Assembly (NCBI GenBank): GCA_958295915.1
Contig: OY282381.1
Coordinates: 1,882,722 to 1,946,721 of the forward strand
Origin: an uncultured Caldilineaceae bacterium
GTDB lineage: Bacteria; Chloroflexota; Anaerolineae; Caldilineales; Caldilineaceae
Reading direction: 5' to 3'
Length of the DNA: 64,000 nucleotides
Below the pieces are notes generated by a model. It did no database searches. It was not told where the DNA came from and saw only the letters and a program-made list of their open reading frames with translations. The position numbers and the translations under genes were made by a program. This document shows positions 7,459-15,632 of the stretch, one piece after another. Numbering within the stretch: the stretch's first letter is position 1; each line of letters starts with the position of its first letter.

Positions 7459-8328
7459 TCAGCGCGCCTGGACCGGAATCCGTTCTGCCGCCAGGATGCG
7501 GTGCGTATTGGCGGCGGCCCGCGGATACTGTTCGTTCGGCAGGTGCTCAAGCATCATATACCCGTTCGGATGCAGATCATGCCAACGACGTAGCGCGGTA
7601 GCCAGATCCAGCTCTCCTTCTCCCGGAATCTCCTCATCCAAGTGGATCACGAACCCATCCCGCACCCCAATGTCTTTGCAATGCCCGATAGCGCTGAGCG
7701 AACCCATGACATCGAAGATATGATGCAGGCGCGCCGTGCTTTCGTACACCTGATGTAGGGCTTGGAAGTGGTTTACGTAGTCCAGCACCAGCCGCAGCCG
7801 CGCGCAGCCAACCTCGTCGATGATCGTGCGGTTGACCTCCGGCGAGTTCATAATCGTCAGCGCATGGGTCTCGACGACGACCGTCTGGCCGAGGGCTTCG
7901 GCTGCTTCCGCCACGCGCCGCAGAGAATCCAGCAGCCGGGCCCGACACTCTGGCCGATGGTTGTCCCGATGGGGGCTGTAGGAACCATTGGGGCTGAGGC
8001 TGCCAGTGCGGATCAACGCCACATGGGCCTCCAGCTGCCGCGCAATCTCGATACCCCTGCCAATCTGCCCTAGCAGCCGACTCCGCGCCTCTGCATCCGG
8101 GTCGAACAGACACGCGCCGTAGCCGATTCCCACCTGCGCAATGTCCATGCCAGCCTCTGTGAAGAGCCGGCGAACCCGTTGCCAGATCGGTGCAGAGACC
8201 GGCGGCGAGTCGGCCGCGGACACCGAGAGACCGGCGCCTGTCAGCCGCAACGCGCGGATCGCAGCCAGATGATTCTCAGTAATCGCTTCGGGATCATTGG
8301 GCAGCATCCCGACAACGCCAAGTCTCAT
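7459..8328 (-). CDS. Sugar phosphate isomerase/epimerase (xylose isomerase-like TIM barrel)
   Basis: AP-endonuclease family 2-type TIM barrel, 289 aa, the usual family length. It starts MRLGVVGMLPND. Metal-ligand strands are recognisable: VVVETHALTIMN (Glu), LVLDYVNHF (Asp), HCKDIGVRDG (His/Asp) and IPGEGELD (Glu). It probably isomerises or epimerises a keto-sugar or inositol derivative; the substrate cannot be read. It is divergent from the Gfo/Idh oxidoreductase at 8638, a pairing common in sugar and inositol catabolism. Its TGA stop directly abuts the last CRISPR repeat, so read-through from this gene would enter the array in the crRNA sense. Confidence 0.85.
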   Translation of the reverse strand: MRLGVVGMLPNDPEAITENHLAAIRALRLTGAGLSVSAADSPPVSAPIWQRVRRLFTEAGMDIAQVGIGYGACLFDPDAEARSRLLGQIGRGIEIARQLEAHVALIRTGSLSPNGSYSPHRDNHRPECRARLLDSLRRVAEAAEALGQTVVVETHALTIMNSPEVNRTIIDEVGCARLRLVLDYVNHFQALHQVYESTARLHHIFDVMGSLSAIGHCKDIGVRDGFVIHLDEEIPGEGELDLATALRRWHDLHPNGYMMLEHLPNEQYPRAAANTHRILAAERIPVQAR

Positions 8329-8637
8329 AACATACCTCCCCTAGTAGATCTGTCGGCAGAGGCAGTGTGTTCAATGCGCCTCTGCCGACTATGGTTTATA
8401 TGATTATTGTGATTGAGATGATAACCACCATCATCCCCATCATATGAATCCCGTGAATCACAGCCCGAAAGATGCGCGCTAGTTGACATCCTCTACCCAT
8501 ACTGTAGAATCAGTTCATTCCCTCCTTAATATATCAGCAGATATCATGGGAAAACGCAAATGCAGTTCAGGAGGAATCCATACCGCCGGCATCAGAGCCG
8601 GACATATCCATTGCAAAATCTCGAAAAGGACTGAATT
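8329..8637. promoter_or_regulatory. Divergent intergenic region with a 12-bp hairpin
   Basis: The 309 bp between divergent genes hold no coding frame that looks real. A perfect 12-bp inverted repeat, GTCGGCAGAGGC (8352-8363) and GCCTCTGCCGAC (8378-8389) with a 14-nt loop, sits 24 bp upstream of the isomerase start. Part of its loop side resembles family B repeats (TTCAATGCGCCTCT). The stretch 8397-8470 is AT-rich with TGAT/ATCA runs and probably contains the promoters. No operator could be assigned to a known regulator. Confidence 0.5.
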
Positions 8638-9828
8638 ATGGTACGCGTAGGCATTATTGGATATGGTCGTCGCATCGCCCACATGGCCAAAGAATTGGCC
8701 ATATTCGGAATCCCATACCGGGTGACGGCCATCGCCGACCCGCAGGCCGCCGACATCCAGGCCGCCAACGATCCCTTCCTGGCGCATACCCGGTTTTATG
8801 CCTCTGCCGACGAGATGTTGGCCTCTGCCGACGAACTGGACGGCATCATGATCGGCGTCCGCTGCAATCTGCACACGGAGATGGCCCTCAAGGTAGCGCC
8901 AACCCAACTCCCCCTCTTCCTGGAGAAACCGGTCTCCATCACCTTGGCGGAAGTGCGACAACTGGCAGAGGCATTTCAGGCGTATCCGGCGCCCACTGTC
9001 GTCTCTTTTCCCTTGCGACTGAGCCCTATCGCCCAGAAAGCGCGGGAGATCGTGGAATCGGGACAGGTGGGAAGCATCGAACAGGTGGTTGCCTTCAACG
9101 ACGTGGGCTACGGCAGCGTATACTTCAGAAGTTGGTATCGCAATTACGAACTGAACGGCGGCCTCTTTTTGCAGAAGTTTACCCATGACGTGGATTATAT
9201 CAACTACCTGTTGGACGCGCGGCCGCGTTTGGTAAGCGCCATGAAAGCGCAACGGGTTTACGGTGGCGACAAGCCATTCGATCTGCAATGCAGAGAGTGC
9301 TCCGAGCGAGAAACATGCCCGGAAAGCCCTTTCGTGCGTTTCCGCAACGGCTATGAAGGAACCCGTGTCCAGTTTTCCGAAGAACAGGGCTATGGGGCGC
9401 GAGAATACTGCGTCTTCTCCCAGGGGATCGAGCTCCAGGATATGGGCAGTTGTCTACTGGAGTATGAGAATGGCGTCCAGGCCAGCTACACCCAGAACTT
9501 CTTTACCCGCTACCGCGCCGCGCGGCGCGGCGCGCGCCTCTATGGATATCGAGGAACCATCGAGTTCGATTGGTATCAGAACCGCATCAAGGTGTTCAGC
9601 CACACATCGCCGGTGGTGGAAACCATCGATTTCAGCGGTGATATGCCCCACTTCGGCGGAGACCGGGAGCTTTGCTATGACTTTTTGATGGCGATGCGAG
9701 ATCGGCGCCCGTCCCGCAGCCCCATGGCCGCCGGCATTCTCAGCGCCCTGACCTGCCTGTGGGCACGCGAAGCGGCCAACAACATGCAAGTATATGAAGT
9801 GCGTATGCCGGAGGCTGTATCGGCATAG
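8638..9828 (+). CDS. Gfo/Idh/MocA family oxidoreductase
   Basis: NAD(P)-dependent sugar or inositol dehydrogenase, 396 aa. The N-terminal Rossmann fold begins VRVGIIGYGRR; here the third Gly of GxGxxG is replaced (GYGRRI), which is unusual. The LEKPVSITLAE segment carries the catalytic-domain Lys. EKP is followed by a C-terminal beta-sheet domain. A Cys-rich segment, CRECSERETCPES, at about residues 218-230 resembles a structural metal site found in one subgroup of the family. It is divergent from the isomerase at 7459. The substrate is unknown. Confidence 0.85.
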   Translation: MVRVGIIGYGRRIAHMAKELAIFGIPYRVTAIADPQAADIQAANDPFLAHTRFYASADEMLASADELDGIMIGVRCNLHTEMALKVAPTQLPLFLEKPVSITLAEVRQLAEAFQAYPAPTVVSFPLRLSPIAQKAREIVESGQVGSIEQVVAFNDVGYGSVYFRSWYRNYELNGGLFLQKFTHDVDYINYLLDARPRLVSAMKAQRVYGGDKPFDLQCRECSERETCPESPFVRFRNGYEGTRVQFSEEQGYGAREYCVFSQGIELQDMGSCLLEYENGVQASYTQNFFTRYRAARRGARLYGYRGTIEFDWYQNRIKVFSHTSPVVETIDFSGDMPHFGGDRELCYDFLMAMRDRRPSRSPMAAGILSALTCLWAREAANNMQVYEVRMPEAVSA

Positions 9829-9858
9829 TGGACCGGCGCGCCGCGTCGCCCAGTCTCC

Positions 9859-10281
9859 CTAGACCAGAATCACGATCAAACCAACCAGGCCAATCAGGCC
9901 GGCAATGTGATCCATCTGCAGCAGGAACCAGAGCGCCAATGCGTGCAGTATGACCCGCGCGGCCAACGGGCCCCAACGCTGAGGCAACTGGGCCAAGGCC
10001 GGGATCAGCGCAATCCACAGATAGGCCGCCAGCGTGACCCAGTCCATCCCAGACTGCGCGACATCCCAGCCCGCCCACGCCAGGGATACAGCCCGCAGCC
10101 AGGTAGCGGGCTTAGGCAGAGGATAGACGGCAGCCAGATGCGCCAGCCAGGTCCAGGGCGCAAAGTACTGGGCGCCGATGAACCAGCAGGCCCAGACAGC
10201 AATCAGCCACTCAACTGTGCCGGCCACGAGCGGAGCCAGAGATATCTGACAGAACAACCCCCAGCCCCGGTCCTGCCGCAT
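9859..10281 (-). CDS. Unknown small integral membrane protein
   Basis: 140 aa with four to five hydrophobic segments separated by short loops (for example LIAVWACWFIGA, ALIPALAQLP, IAGLIGLVGLIVILV at the C-terminus). Trp is frequent. The start ATG at 10281 is chosen because AAGGAG lies 6 nt upstream; longer frames run into the preceding gene. It begins 7 bp after that gene's stop, so the two membrane proteins form an operon and may form a complex. I do not recognise a family. Confidence 0.65.
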   Translation of the reverse strand: MRQDRGWGLFCQISLAPLVAGTVEWLIAVWACWFIGAQYFAPWTWLAHLAAVYPLPKPATWLRAVSLAWAGWDVAQSGMDWVTLAAYLWIALIPALAQLPQRWGPLAARVILHALALWFLLQMDHIAGLIGLVGLIVILV

Positions 10282-10288
10282 CAGCTCC

Positions 10289-10894
10289 TTATGAGTAACC
10301 ACGTATCTCCTCCAACGCTTCGTCCCCCATCGATTTCGCCACACTGGCCATATAGGCCAACTGCTCGGATACCAACGACGAGAACGCAAAGAACAGATGA
10401 AACGCCTTCAGCGGCGTGGTCACATAAAAACTGGCATCCGTGGCCATGTCAAAGAACTGGGACGGCCAGTAAAGAGCGACGAGAAAGGCCAGACCCGACC
10501 ACTCCTTGGCCAACTTGCCGTACTCGATCGTAAAAACCGAGACATGGTTGGCCCTGTTGAACTTCAAGCTGGTGCGGCTGAGAATGGAACCGAACAGCCA
10601 GAAGTAGAACCCCACCCCGGCCATATACGGGTTTGTCCCCACCCGATAGGCCATCCCGCTCGATACCATCTGGATACCCGTGGTGAGCATCCAGATCAGC
10701 AAAGTCATGACGGCGCCCCAACTGGAGATCGGGTTGCCGAACACATAGAACAGGGCAGCCCCCTGAATTCGCCCCTGCACCCAGCCCATACTGCCCAGCA
10801 GATCGGCCACAAACATGGCCGCGACCAGGGCCAGAATGGGTTTAGAGGTCAGGAGTGCCACGCGTCCAATCGAAGTCTTGGCAATGTCTTTCAT
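10289..10894 (-). CDS. Unknown integral membrane protein
   Basis: 201 aa. Hydrophobic segments lie near residues 16-35 (PILALVAAMFVADLLG), 45-75, 90-110 and further on. A central loop contains RTSLKFNRANHVSVF, and a C-terminal amphipathic region ends EALEEIRGYS. The start ATG 10894 has TAAGGAG 7 nt upstream. An upstream extension would be encoded by a family A repeat and is rejected. It is the first gene of a two-gene operon with the 140-aa membrane protein. No family is recognised; channel, sensor or transporter accessory roles are all possible. Confidence 0.65.
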   Translation of the reverse strand: MKDIAKTSIGRVALLTSKPILALVAAMFVADLLGSMGWVQGRIQGAALFYVFGNPISSWGAVMTLLIWMLTTGIQMVSSGMAYRVGTNPYMAGVGFYFWLFGSILSRTSLKFNRANHVSVFTIEYGKLAKEWSGLAFLVALYWPSQFFDMATDASFYVTTPLKAFHLFFAFSSLVSEQLAYMASVAKSMGDEALEEIRGYS

Positions 10895-11354
10895 AGTTCG
10901 CTCCTTACGGAAAAATGTTGTTTTGCGCGCCACTGTGGGGCGAGACAACCTCCCCTCATCATGGCGTCGCAGGCTGGCGTTAACGAAACCGCTGGGCCAT
11001 GTTGCACTGATATTAGCACGTATGTTCTAATCTGTCAAGACAGTTTGCCGAAATTGAACAGCGGTGGCGCAATGCCGCTGGGAAACGTATCCCGTATGTG
11101 ACCGGTCCCAGCTATGCGTTATGTATATGGGCAAGATGAACAGGCTGGTTGGTTGACCTTACGCGGCAAACAATATACCCTGAACTTTTCTATGTTGCTT
11201 TCGGTTTTGATTCCAGCAATGGCAACGGAACCGCAGAAGAACAGAGCAACCAAAGGATGCTGGGTAACGAGAAGTGAAAGTTGGTGTTTCTCTCTCCTCA
11301 CTTCTCATCACTTATCTTCTCGATTGAATCCGACAGCATGGAGGGATCCGCGGC
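10895..11354. other. Intergenic region upstream of hsdM
   Basis: 460 bp without a convincing gene. It contains the family A repeat (10917-10946) and a 9-bp inverted repeat GAGAAGTGA (11269-11277) and TCACTTCTC (11298-11306) with a 20-nt loop about 50 bp upstream of hsdM. That inverted repeat could be an operator or attenuator for the RM locus. GGAGGGATC at 11340-11348 is a plausible hsdM ribosome-binding site. Confidence 0.5.
10917..10946. repeat. Family A palindromic repeat, copy 1
   Basis: A 30-bp element starting GTTGTTTTGCGCGCC and ending GTGGGGCGAGAC, with a CGCGCC/GGCGCG stem in other copies. It lies 22 bp upstream of the membrane-protein operon start. Confidence 0.85.
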
Positions 11355-13310
11355 ATGAGCAGCCTGAACATCAGCAACTTTATATGGGGGATCGCAGACG
11401 ATGTGCTGCGCGACGTCTACGTGCGGGGCAAATACCGGGATGTCATCCTGCCGATGACGGTTATCCGGCGTCTGGATGCGGTGCTGGAGCCAACCAAAGA
11501 GGCGGTCATCAGCATGAAAGCCCAGATGGACAAGGCCGGTGTGGCAAACCAGGAGGCCGCGCTATGCCAGGCCTCCGGCGAGGCCTTCTACAACACGTCC
11601 CGCTTCCGGCTGCGCGATCTGACCTCCCGAGCCAGGCAGCAGCAGTTGCGGGCCGACTTCGAGGCCTACCTCGATGGCTTCTCCCCCAACGTTCAGGAGG
11701 TACTGGAAAAGTTCAGATTCCATAACCAGATCCCGACGCTGGTCGAGGCCGATGTCCTGGGCTTCCTGATCGAGAAGTTCCTGGACAGATCGGTCAACCT
11801 CAGCCCCAAACCCGTCCTGAACGCGGACGGCAGCGTGCGTCTGCAGGGCCTGGACAACCACAGCATAGGCACAGTCTTCGAAGAGCTGATCCGGCGTTTC
11901 AACGAGGAGAACAACGAGGAAGCCGGCGAGCACTTCACCCCGCGCGACGTGGTGCAGCTGATGGCGCGCCTGGTCTTCATGCCGATTGCCGATGCGGTCC
12001 GCTCGGGCACATATCTCGTCTACGATGGCGCCTGCGGCACCGGCGGAATGCTTACGGTCGCCGAAGAGACGCTGGCCCAACTCGCTCGGGAGCGGGGCAA
12101 GGACGTATCCGTCTACCTGTACGGGCAGGAGGTGAACCCGGAGACCTGCGCCATCAGCAAGGCCGACCTCATCCTCAAGGGGGAAGGAGGAGAAGCGGAC
12201 AACATACAGTACGGCTCGACCCTCTCCGCGGACGGCTTTCCGGCCCGCGAGTTCGATTTCATGCTCTCCAATCCACCCTACGGCAAGAGTTGGAAGAGCG
12301 ACCTGGAGCGCATGGGCGGCAAGACCGGCCTCAAAGACCCGCGCTTCGTGGTGCAGCGCGATGGCGACCCGGAGTATGCCCTCGTCACGCGTTCCAGCGA
12401 CGGCCAGATGATGTTTCTGGTCAATATGTTGAGCAAGATGAAGAAAGATTCACCGCTCGGCAGCCGCATCGCCGAGGTGCACAACGGCAGTTCGCTCTTC
12501 ACCGGCGACGCCGGCCAGGGCGAGAGCAACATCCGCCGCTGGATCATCGAGAACGATTGGCTGGAAGCCATCGTCGCTCTGCCGCTCAACATATTCTACA
12601 ACACCGGCATCGGCACCTACATATGGGTGCTGAGCAACCGCAAGCCGGCGCAGCGCCGGGGCAAAGTGCAGTTGATCGACGCCAGCCAGTGGTTCCGGCC
12701 GCGGCGCAAGAATCTGGGCAAGAAGAACTGCGACCTGGCGGACGCCGACATCGAGCGCATCTGTGATACCTTTCTGGCCTTTGCGGAGAGCGCGCAGTCG
12801 AAGATATTTCCCAACGCCGCCTTCGGCTACTGGAAGGTGGTCGTCGAGCGGCCTCTGCGGCTGGTGGGAATCGACCCCAATCGAGTGTACAGCGCCAAGG
12901 AGATCAGGCAACTCAAGGAGACGGGCGCGCGTGGGGAAAGCGCGCCCCCGCTCATCAGAAAGGTCCACAGGGAAGGCGTCCAGCCCAACCCGGCGGCGGG
13001 GCGCTTCCGCCGCCACCTCGACGGCAAGCCGGTTGTGGTCGAGTATGAGCCGGATCCGGACCTGCGCAACATTGAGCAGGCGCCGCTGCAGGAAGAGGGC
13101 GGCATCGAGGGGTTCCTGCAGCGCGAGGTGCTGCCCTACGCGCCGGACGCCTGGCACGTTCCGGGCAGCGTGAAGACAGGCTACGAGATCAGCTTCACGC
13201 GCTACTTCTACAGGTCGCAGCCCATGCGCACGCTGGCCGATATCGGCGCCGACATCCTGACGCTGGAGCGGGAGACAGAAGGGCTGTTGGCGGAGATTGT
13301 GAGAGGATAG
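11355..13310 (+). CDS. hsdM: Type I restriction-modification system, DNA methyltransferase subunit HsdM
   Basis: N6-adenine methyltransferase subunit, 651 aa, somewhat longer than the usual 500-550. The N-terminal helical HsdM domain starts MSSLNISNFIWGIADDVLRD. The SAM-binding motif GACGTGGM is near residue 225. The catalytic NPPY motif is at N306-Y309 (LSNPPYGKSW). The C-terminal extension ends in SFTRYFYRSQPMRTL and a helical tail that packs on HsdS. It acts with HsdS for modification and with HsdS and HsdR for cleavage. The hsdS and hsdR genes are 4-5 kb downstream, separated by accessory genes, which is atypical. A second copy of the C-terminal tail is at 14953-15150. Confidence 0.95.
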   Translation: MSSLNISNFIWGIADDVLRDVYVRGKYRDVILPMTVIRRLDAVLEPTKEAVISMKAQMDKAGVANQEAALCQASGEAFYNTSRFRLRDLTSRARQQQLRADFEAYLDGFSPNVQEVLEKFRFHNQIPTLVEADVLGFLIEKFLDRSVNLSPKPVLNADGSVRLQGLDNHSIGTVFEELIRRFNEENNEEAGEHFTPRDVVQLMARLVFMPIADAVRSGTYLVYDGACGTGGMLTVAEETLAQLARERGKDVSVYLYGQEVNPETCAISKADLILKGEGGEADNIQYGSTLSADGFPAREFDFMLSNPPYGKSWKSDLERMGGKTGLKDPRFVVQRDGDPEYALVTRSSDGQMMFLVNMLSKMKKDSPLGSRIAEVHNGSSLFTGDAGQGESNIRRWIIENDWLEAIVALPLNIFYNTGIGTYIWVLSNRKPAQRRGKVQLIDASQWFRPRRKNLGKKNCDLADADIERICDTFLAFAESAQSKIFPNAAFGYWKVVVERPLRLVGIDPNRVYSAKEIRQLKETGARGESAPPLIRKVHREGVQPNPAAGRFRRHLDGKPVVVEYEPDPDLRNIEQAPLQEEGGIEGFLQREVLPYAPDAWHVPGSVKTGYEISFTRYFYRSQPMRTLADIGADILTLERETEGLLAEIVRG

Positions 13311-13459
13311 GCAAGGCGCCATCCCGCCATTCATCTATAAGGAGCATTCCCGAATCAGTGTTACGGGAAAGCCTTTGGGTGAGAAATTTGCCATTACCCT
13401 TTCATCAGATGCCCCTCGTAAGGGACATCTGGATAATCGCAAAAAAACGGACAGTCGAA

Positions 13460-13735
13460 ATGGCCAGAGTTCAGATCGTAATTCCTGACGCAGACCGCGC
13501 CCGCTTCGTGCGTCAGGCGCGCCGGGAGGGCCTGACGCTGAGCGCGTGGCTGCGCGCCGCCGCCCGCGAACGCCTTGAAAACCGGCAGCGCGTCAAACCC
13601 TTTGAATCTCCGGAAGACGTCATGGAATTTTTCCGGGCATGCGACGCGTTGGAAGGCCCCGATGTGGAACCGGACTGGAGCGGGCGCCTGCGCGTCATCA
13701 ACGAGTCGCGCGGAAACAAAGCCGCCGGCACATGA
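13460..13735 (+). CDS. Antitoxin-like protein upstream of a PIN-domain toxin
   Basis: 91 aa with an N-terminal beta-strand/helix pattern of a ribbon-helix-helix DNA-binding domain (VQIVIPDADRARFVRQARRE, then LTLSAWLRAAARERL) and an acidic C-terminal half that would wrap a toxin. The ATG at 13460 is preferred; earlier in-frame ATGs run through non-conserved sequence. Its last codons overlap the start of the PIN gene by 4 bp (ATGA), the standard antitoxin-toxin arrangement. The toxin is broken, so this antitoxin is likely an orphan. Confidence 0.7.
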   Translation: MARVQIVIPDADRARFVRQARREGLTLSAWLRAAARERLENRQRVKPFESPEDVMEFFRACDALEGPDVEPDWSGRLRVINESRGNKAAGT

Positions 13736-14120
13736 TCTTCGTCGATACGAATGTCTTCAGATACGCAGTGGGCCGGCCCCATCCGCTGCGCAGCCCGGGA
13801 TTTCTTCACCGAATCCAACCGGAATCGCGCGCCGCTGTGCACTTCGGCGGAGGTCTTGCAGGAGTTGGTCCACGTGTACCTGCCCGCCGGAAGACTGCAA
13901 ACCCTTGACGCGGCGATGTCCCTGGTGGCGAACGCCGGCATTTCGGTGTGGCCGTTGGAGGAGGCGGACGTGTCCCTGAACGCGACGGCTCCATGAGCAA
14001 TATCCCACACTGCAAGCTCGTGACCTTTGCCATTTGGCGAGCTGCCGGCGGCGCGGGGTGCGAGAGATCAAGACCCTTCGATCAGACCCTCGCCGCCGTG
14101 TTCGGCGCTCCATCCATCCC
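13732..14120 (+). pseudogene. VapC-like PIN-domain toxin, broken by several frameshifts
   Basis: The start MIFVDTNVFRYAVGRPHPLR is a clear PIN N-terminus with its first catalytic Asp. The frame shifts near 13790: the next frame reads ARDFFTESNRN, CTSAEVLQELVHVYLP and WPLEEADV. It stops at 13996. The remainder (LQARDLCHLASC, RGVREIKT) is in another frame, and FDQTLAAVF in yet another up to about 14120. At least three frame changes are needed to rebuild a full PIN domain, so the gene is dead. The fragments together cover a complete ribonuclease toxin. Confidence 0.85.
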
Positions 14121-14141
14121 GTAGAGCAGCAATATCTCCCA

Positions 14142-14173
14142 CTATTTAAGTTTTGGCCGCAAAACTTAAATAG
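14142..14173. repeat. Perfect 14-bp palindrome with 4-nt loop
   Basis: CTATTTAAGTTTTG (14142-14155), GCCG, CAAAACTTAAATAG (14160-14173). It is AT-rich in a GC-rich genome and lies just after the PIN pseudogene. It could be a terminator, although no U-tract follows, or one end of a lost mobile element. Confidence 0.85.
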
Positions 14174-14305
14174 CGAAATTGACTGCTTAAAAACTTTTAA
14201 CAGGGATTGTCCATCATGCGGCGCACAGAAATCGGCGGATACGAGGTTACGGCGCTGGAAGAGATAGAGGCGGGCAAAACGCGGGGAAGCCGTTATTAAA
14301 GGCAG

Positions 14306-14378
14306 CCTTTAACAAGAACAGGTTTTGCTTCCATAGTAACGTAACCTTTAATAAGAACGGGTTTCGCTTCCATAGTAA
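14306..14378. repeat. Two 34-bp direct repeats
   Basis: Copy 1 (14306-14339) and copy 2 (14345-14378) share CCTTTAA.AAGAAC.GGTTT and GCTTCCATAGTAA with three differences, period 39 bp. A third partial (GGCCTTTGCTTAACAAGAA) follows at 14383-14401. The 14121-14466 gap otherwise holds only a 27-codon open frame (14216-14299) with no recognised family. Confidence 0.75.
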
Positions 14379-14466
14379 AGGTGGCCTTTGCTTAACAAGA
14401 ATCTGTGAGTTTCGTCAGGTTTGTCATACATTTGTTACATCTGACACGAGGACGGAGGAAATTCAG

Positions 14467-14790
14467 ATGGCTACGGAGACTTTGCATCAACATATTGAGA
14501 GTACCCTTGGCATAGCGGGTGGAAAGCCTCGCATTGCCGGGCATCGAATTACAGTCGAGAACATTGTCATCTGGCACGAGCTCATGGGCACGAGCGCCGA
14601 TGAGATCGCCACCGAATACGATTTAACATTGGCGGATGTGTATGCGGCATTGACCTACTATTTCGATCATCGCACTGAGATTGACCAATCGATTGAAGAT
14701 AGGAACGCATTTGTAAAGACCTTACGCCAGCAGACCTTTTCAAAGCTCTCTGAAAAGCTGCAAGAACAGAAGCAACATGGCGAAGATTAA
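14467..14790 (+). CDS. DUF433 (VapB-like) antitoxin
   Basis: 107 aa. It matches the DUF433 winged-helix antitoxin pattern: an N-terminal linker, GIAGGKPRIAGHRITVENI, then ADEIATEYDLTLADVYAALTYYFDHRTEID. The family pairs with DUF5615 PIN-like toxins, whose gene normally overlaps the antitoxin's end. Here a start codon MAKIKFYTDEHVP overlaps the last 14 bp, but the toxin is truncated. GAGGACGGAGGAAATTCAG upstream gives a good ribosome-binding site. Confidence 0.85.
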   Translation: MATETLHQHIESTLGIAGGKPRIAGHRITVENIVIWHELMGTSADEIATEYDLTLADVYAALTYYFDHRTEIDQSIEDRNAFVKTLRQQTFSKLSEKLQEQKQHGED

Positions 14791-14956
14791 GTTCTACACG
14801 GATGAGCATGTCCCAGCAGCCTTTAGCAATTCTGCAATGATATGTTATAATAACCTGTTGCACGATAGCGAGCCGGAGGGGGCGCATGATTCAGATAGCA
14901 ATCCCTATCCCACGATAAAGAACGCCGGGGAGGTTGATGTGAATATATCAGCATGA
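14777..14956 (+). pseudogene. Truncated DUF5615 PIN-like toxin
   Basis: Only the first about 13 residues (MAKIKFYTDEHVP) match the DUF5615 family, including the Asp-Glu pair near the start. The sequence then diverges and the frame ends at 14956 after 59 codons. Full toxins are about 110 aa. The break coincides with the start of the hsdM 3' remnant, so a deletion or recombination junction lies between about 14820 and 14950. Confidence 0.7.
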
Positions 14957-15150
14957 AGGACAATAACGACGAAACCGTTTTGGATAGGTGGACGGACGGC
15001 GTGAAGATAAGCTACAAGGTCAGCTTCACGCGCTATTTTTACAAGCCGCATCCGTTGCGACCGCTGAAGAAGATACGCGCCGATATCTTGGCGGTTGGGC
15101 GGGAGAGCGAGAGGCTGCTAAACGAGAGTATGGGAAGACTTGAAAAATGA
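14953..15150 (+). pseudogene. 3' remnant of a second hsdM gene
   Basis: 65 codons. VSFTRYFYKPHPLRPL, KKIRADILAV and ESERLLNE align with the last 45 residues of the intact HsdM (ISFTRYFYRSQPMRTL, ADIGADILTL, ETEGLLAE). No catalytic domain is present. Its stop overlaps the start of the next gene by ATGA at 15147-15150. This suggests the downstream cassette was originally translated directly behind an hsdM gene of another type I system. It may still be translated as a leader for the next gene. Confidence 0.8.
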
Positions 15151-15632
15151 AGAATTTAAAGGGCTTGTTCAGGGAGTTCCATTTAGAAAAGATAAGATTG
15201 AGTCCGAGTGGGGTTACAATGGAACTATCTTTCCAACCGGCTGACAAAGATGCCGCTTGGGAGTTATACATCGAGATGCTGACTAAGGTAGTTACTCAAC
15301 CTTTGCCATCTGAAGCGGGGGACGAAAAGGTAGCTTTAGATAGCGTTTTTTCGCTTTTCCCAACTACCCGCGCGATTCTGCGTCAACATGGACGAAAAAC
15401 GATAGAATTCAGCAAGGTTGCGATACCCGTGTTGAACCAGGTGGTGCGGCCTTTTACTGCAAAATGGCACAAGGAGAGCCTGGCAGGCGCTTTCAAGGAC
15501 ACAGCCAAGCAAGAAGAATTTCGTGAGGAGCTGGCGATATTGCAGAAAGATCTGCGCCACTACAATCGCATGCTGGCGGAGATTGCCGAGGTAGAAGACC
15601 TGACCGATTTGGAACAGATTGAAGGAGAATGA
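15147..15632 (+). CDS. Conserved-looking unknown protein of the TIR/Nmad2 cassette
   Basis: 161 aa, no signal peptide or membrane segment. The N-terminal half alternates short strands and a helix (VTMELSFQPADKDAAWELYIEML). The middle has LDSVFSLFPTTRAILRQHGR. The C-terminal half is helical and charged, ending EIAEVEDLTDLEQIEGE, and could form a coiled coil. It overlaps the hsdM remnant upstream and the first TIR gene downstream by 4 bp each (ATGA), so all three are translationally coupled. I recall similar proteins beside TIR genes, but no function is known to me. A sensor or adaptor role in a TIR-based defence system is only inference. Confidence 0.75.
   Translation: MKNLKGLFREFHLEKIRLSPSGVTMELSFQPADKDAAWELYIEMLTKVVTQPLPSEAGDEKVALDSVFSLFPTTRAILRQHGRKTIEFSKVAIPVLNQVVRPFTAKWHKESLAGAFKDTAKQEEFREELAILQKDLRHYNRMLAEIAEVEDLTDLEQIEGE

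Noticed and set aside
11114..11725. 203-codon plus-strand frame overlapping hsdM
   Set aside because: Its second half is hsdM in another frame and the first half is intergenic DNA without a ribosome-binding site.
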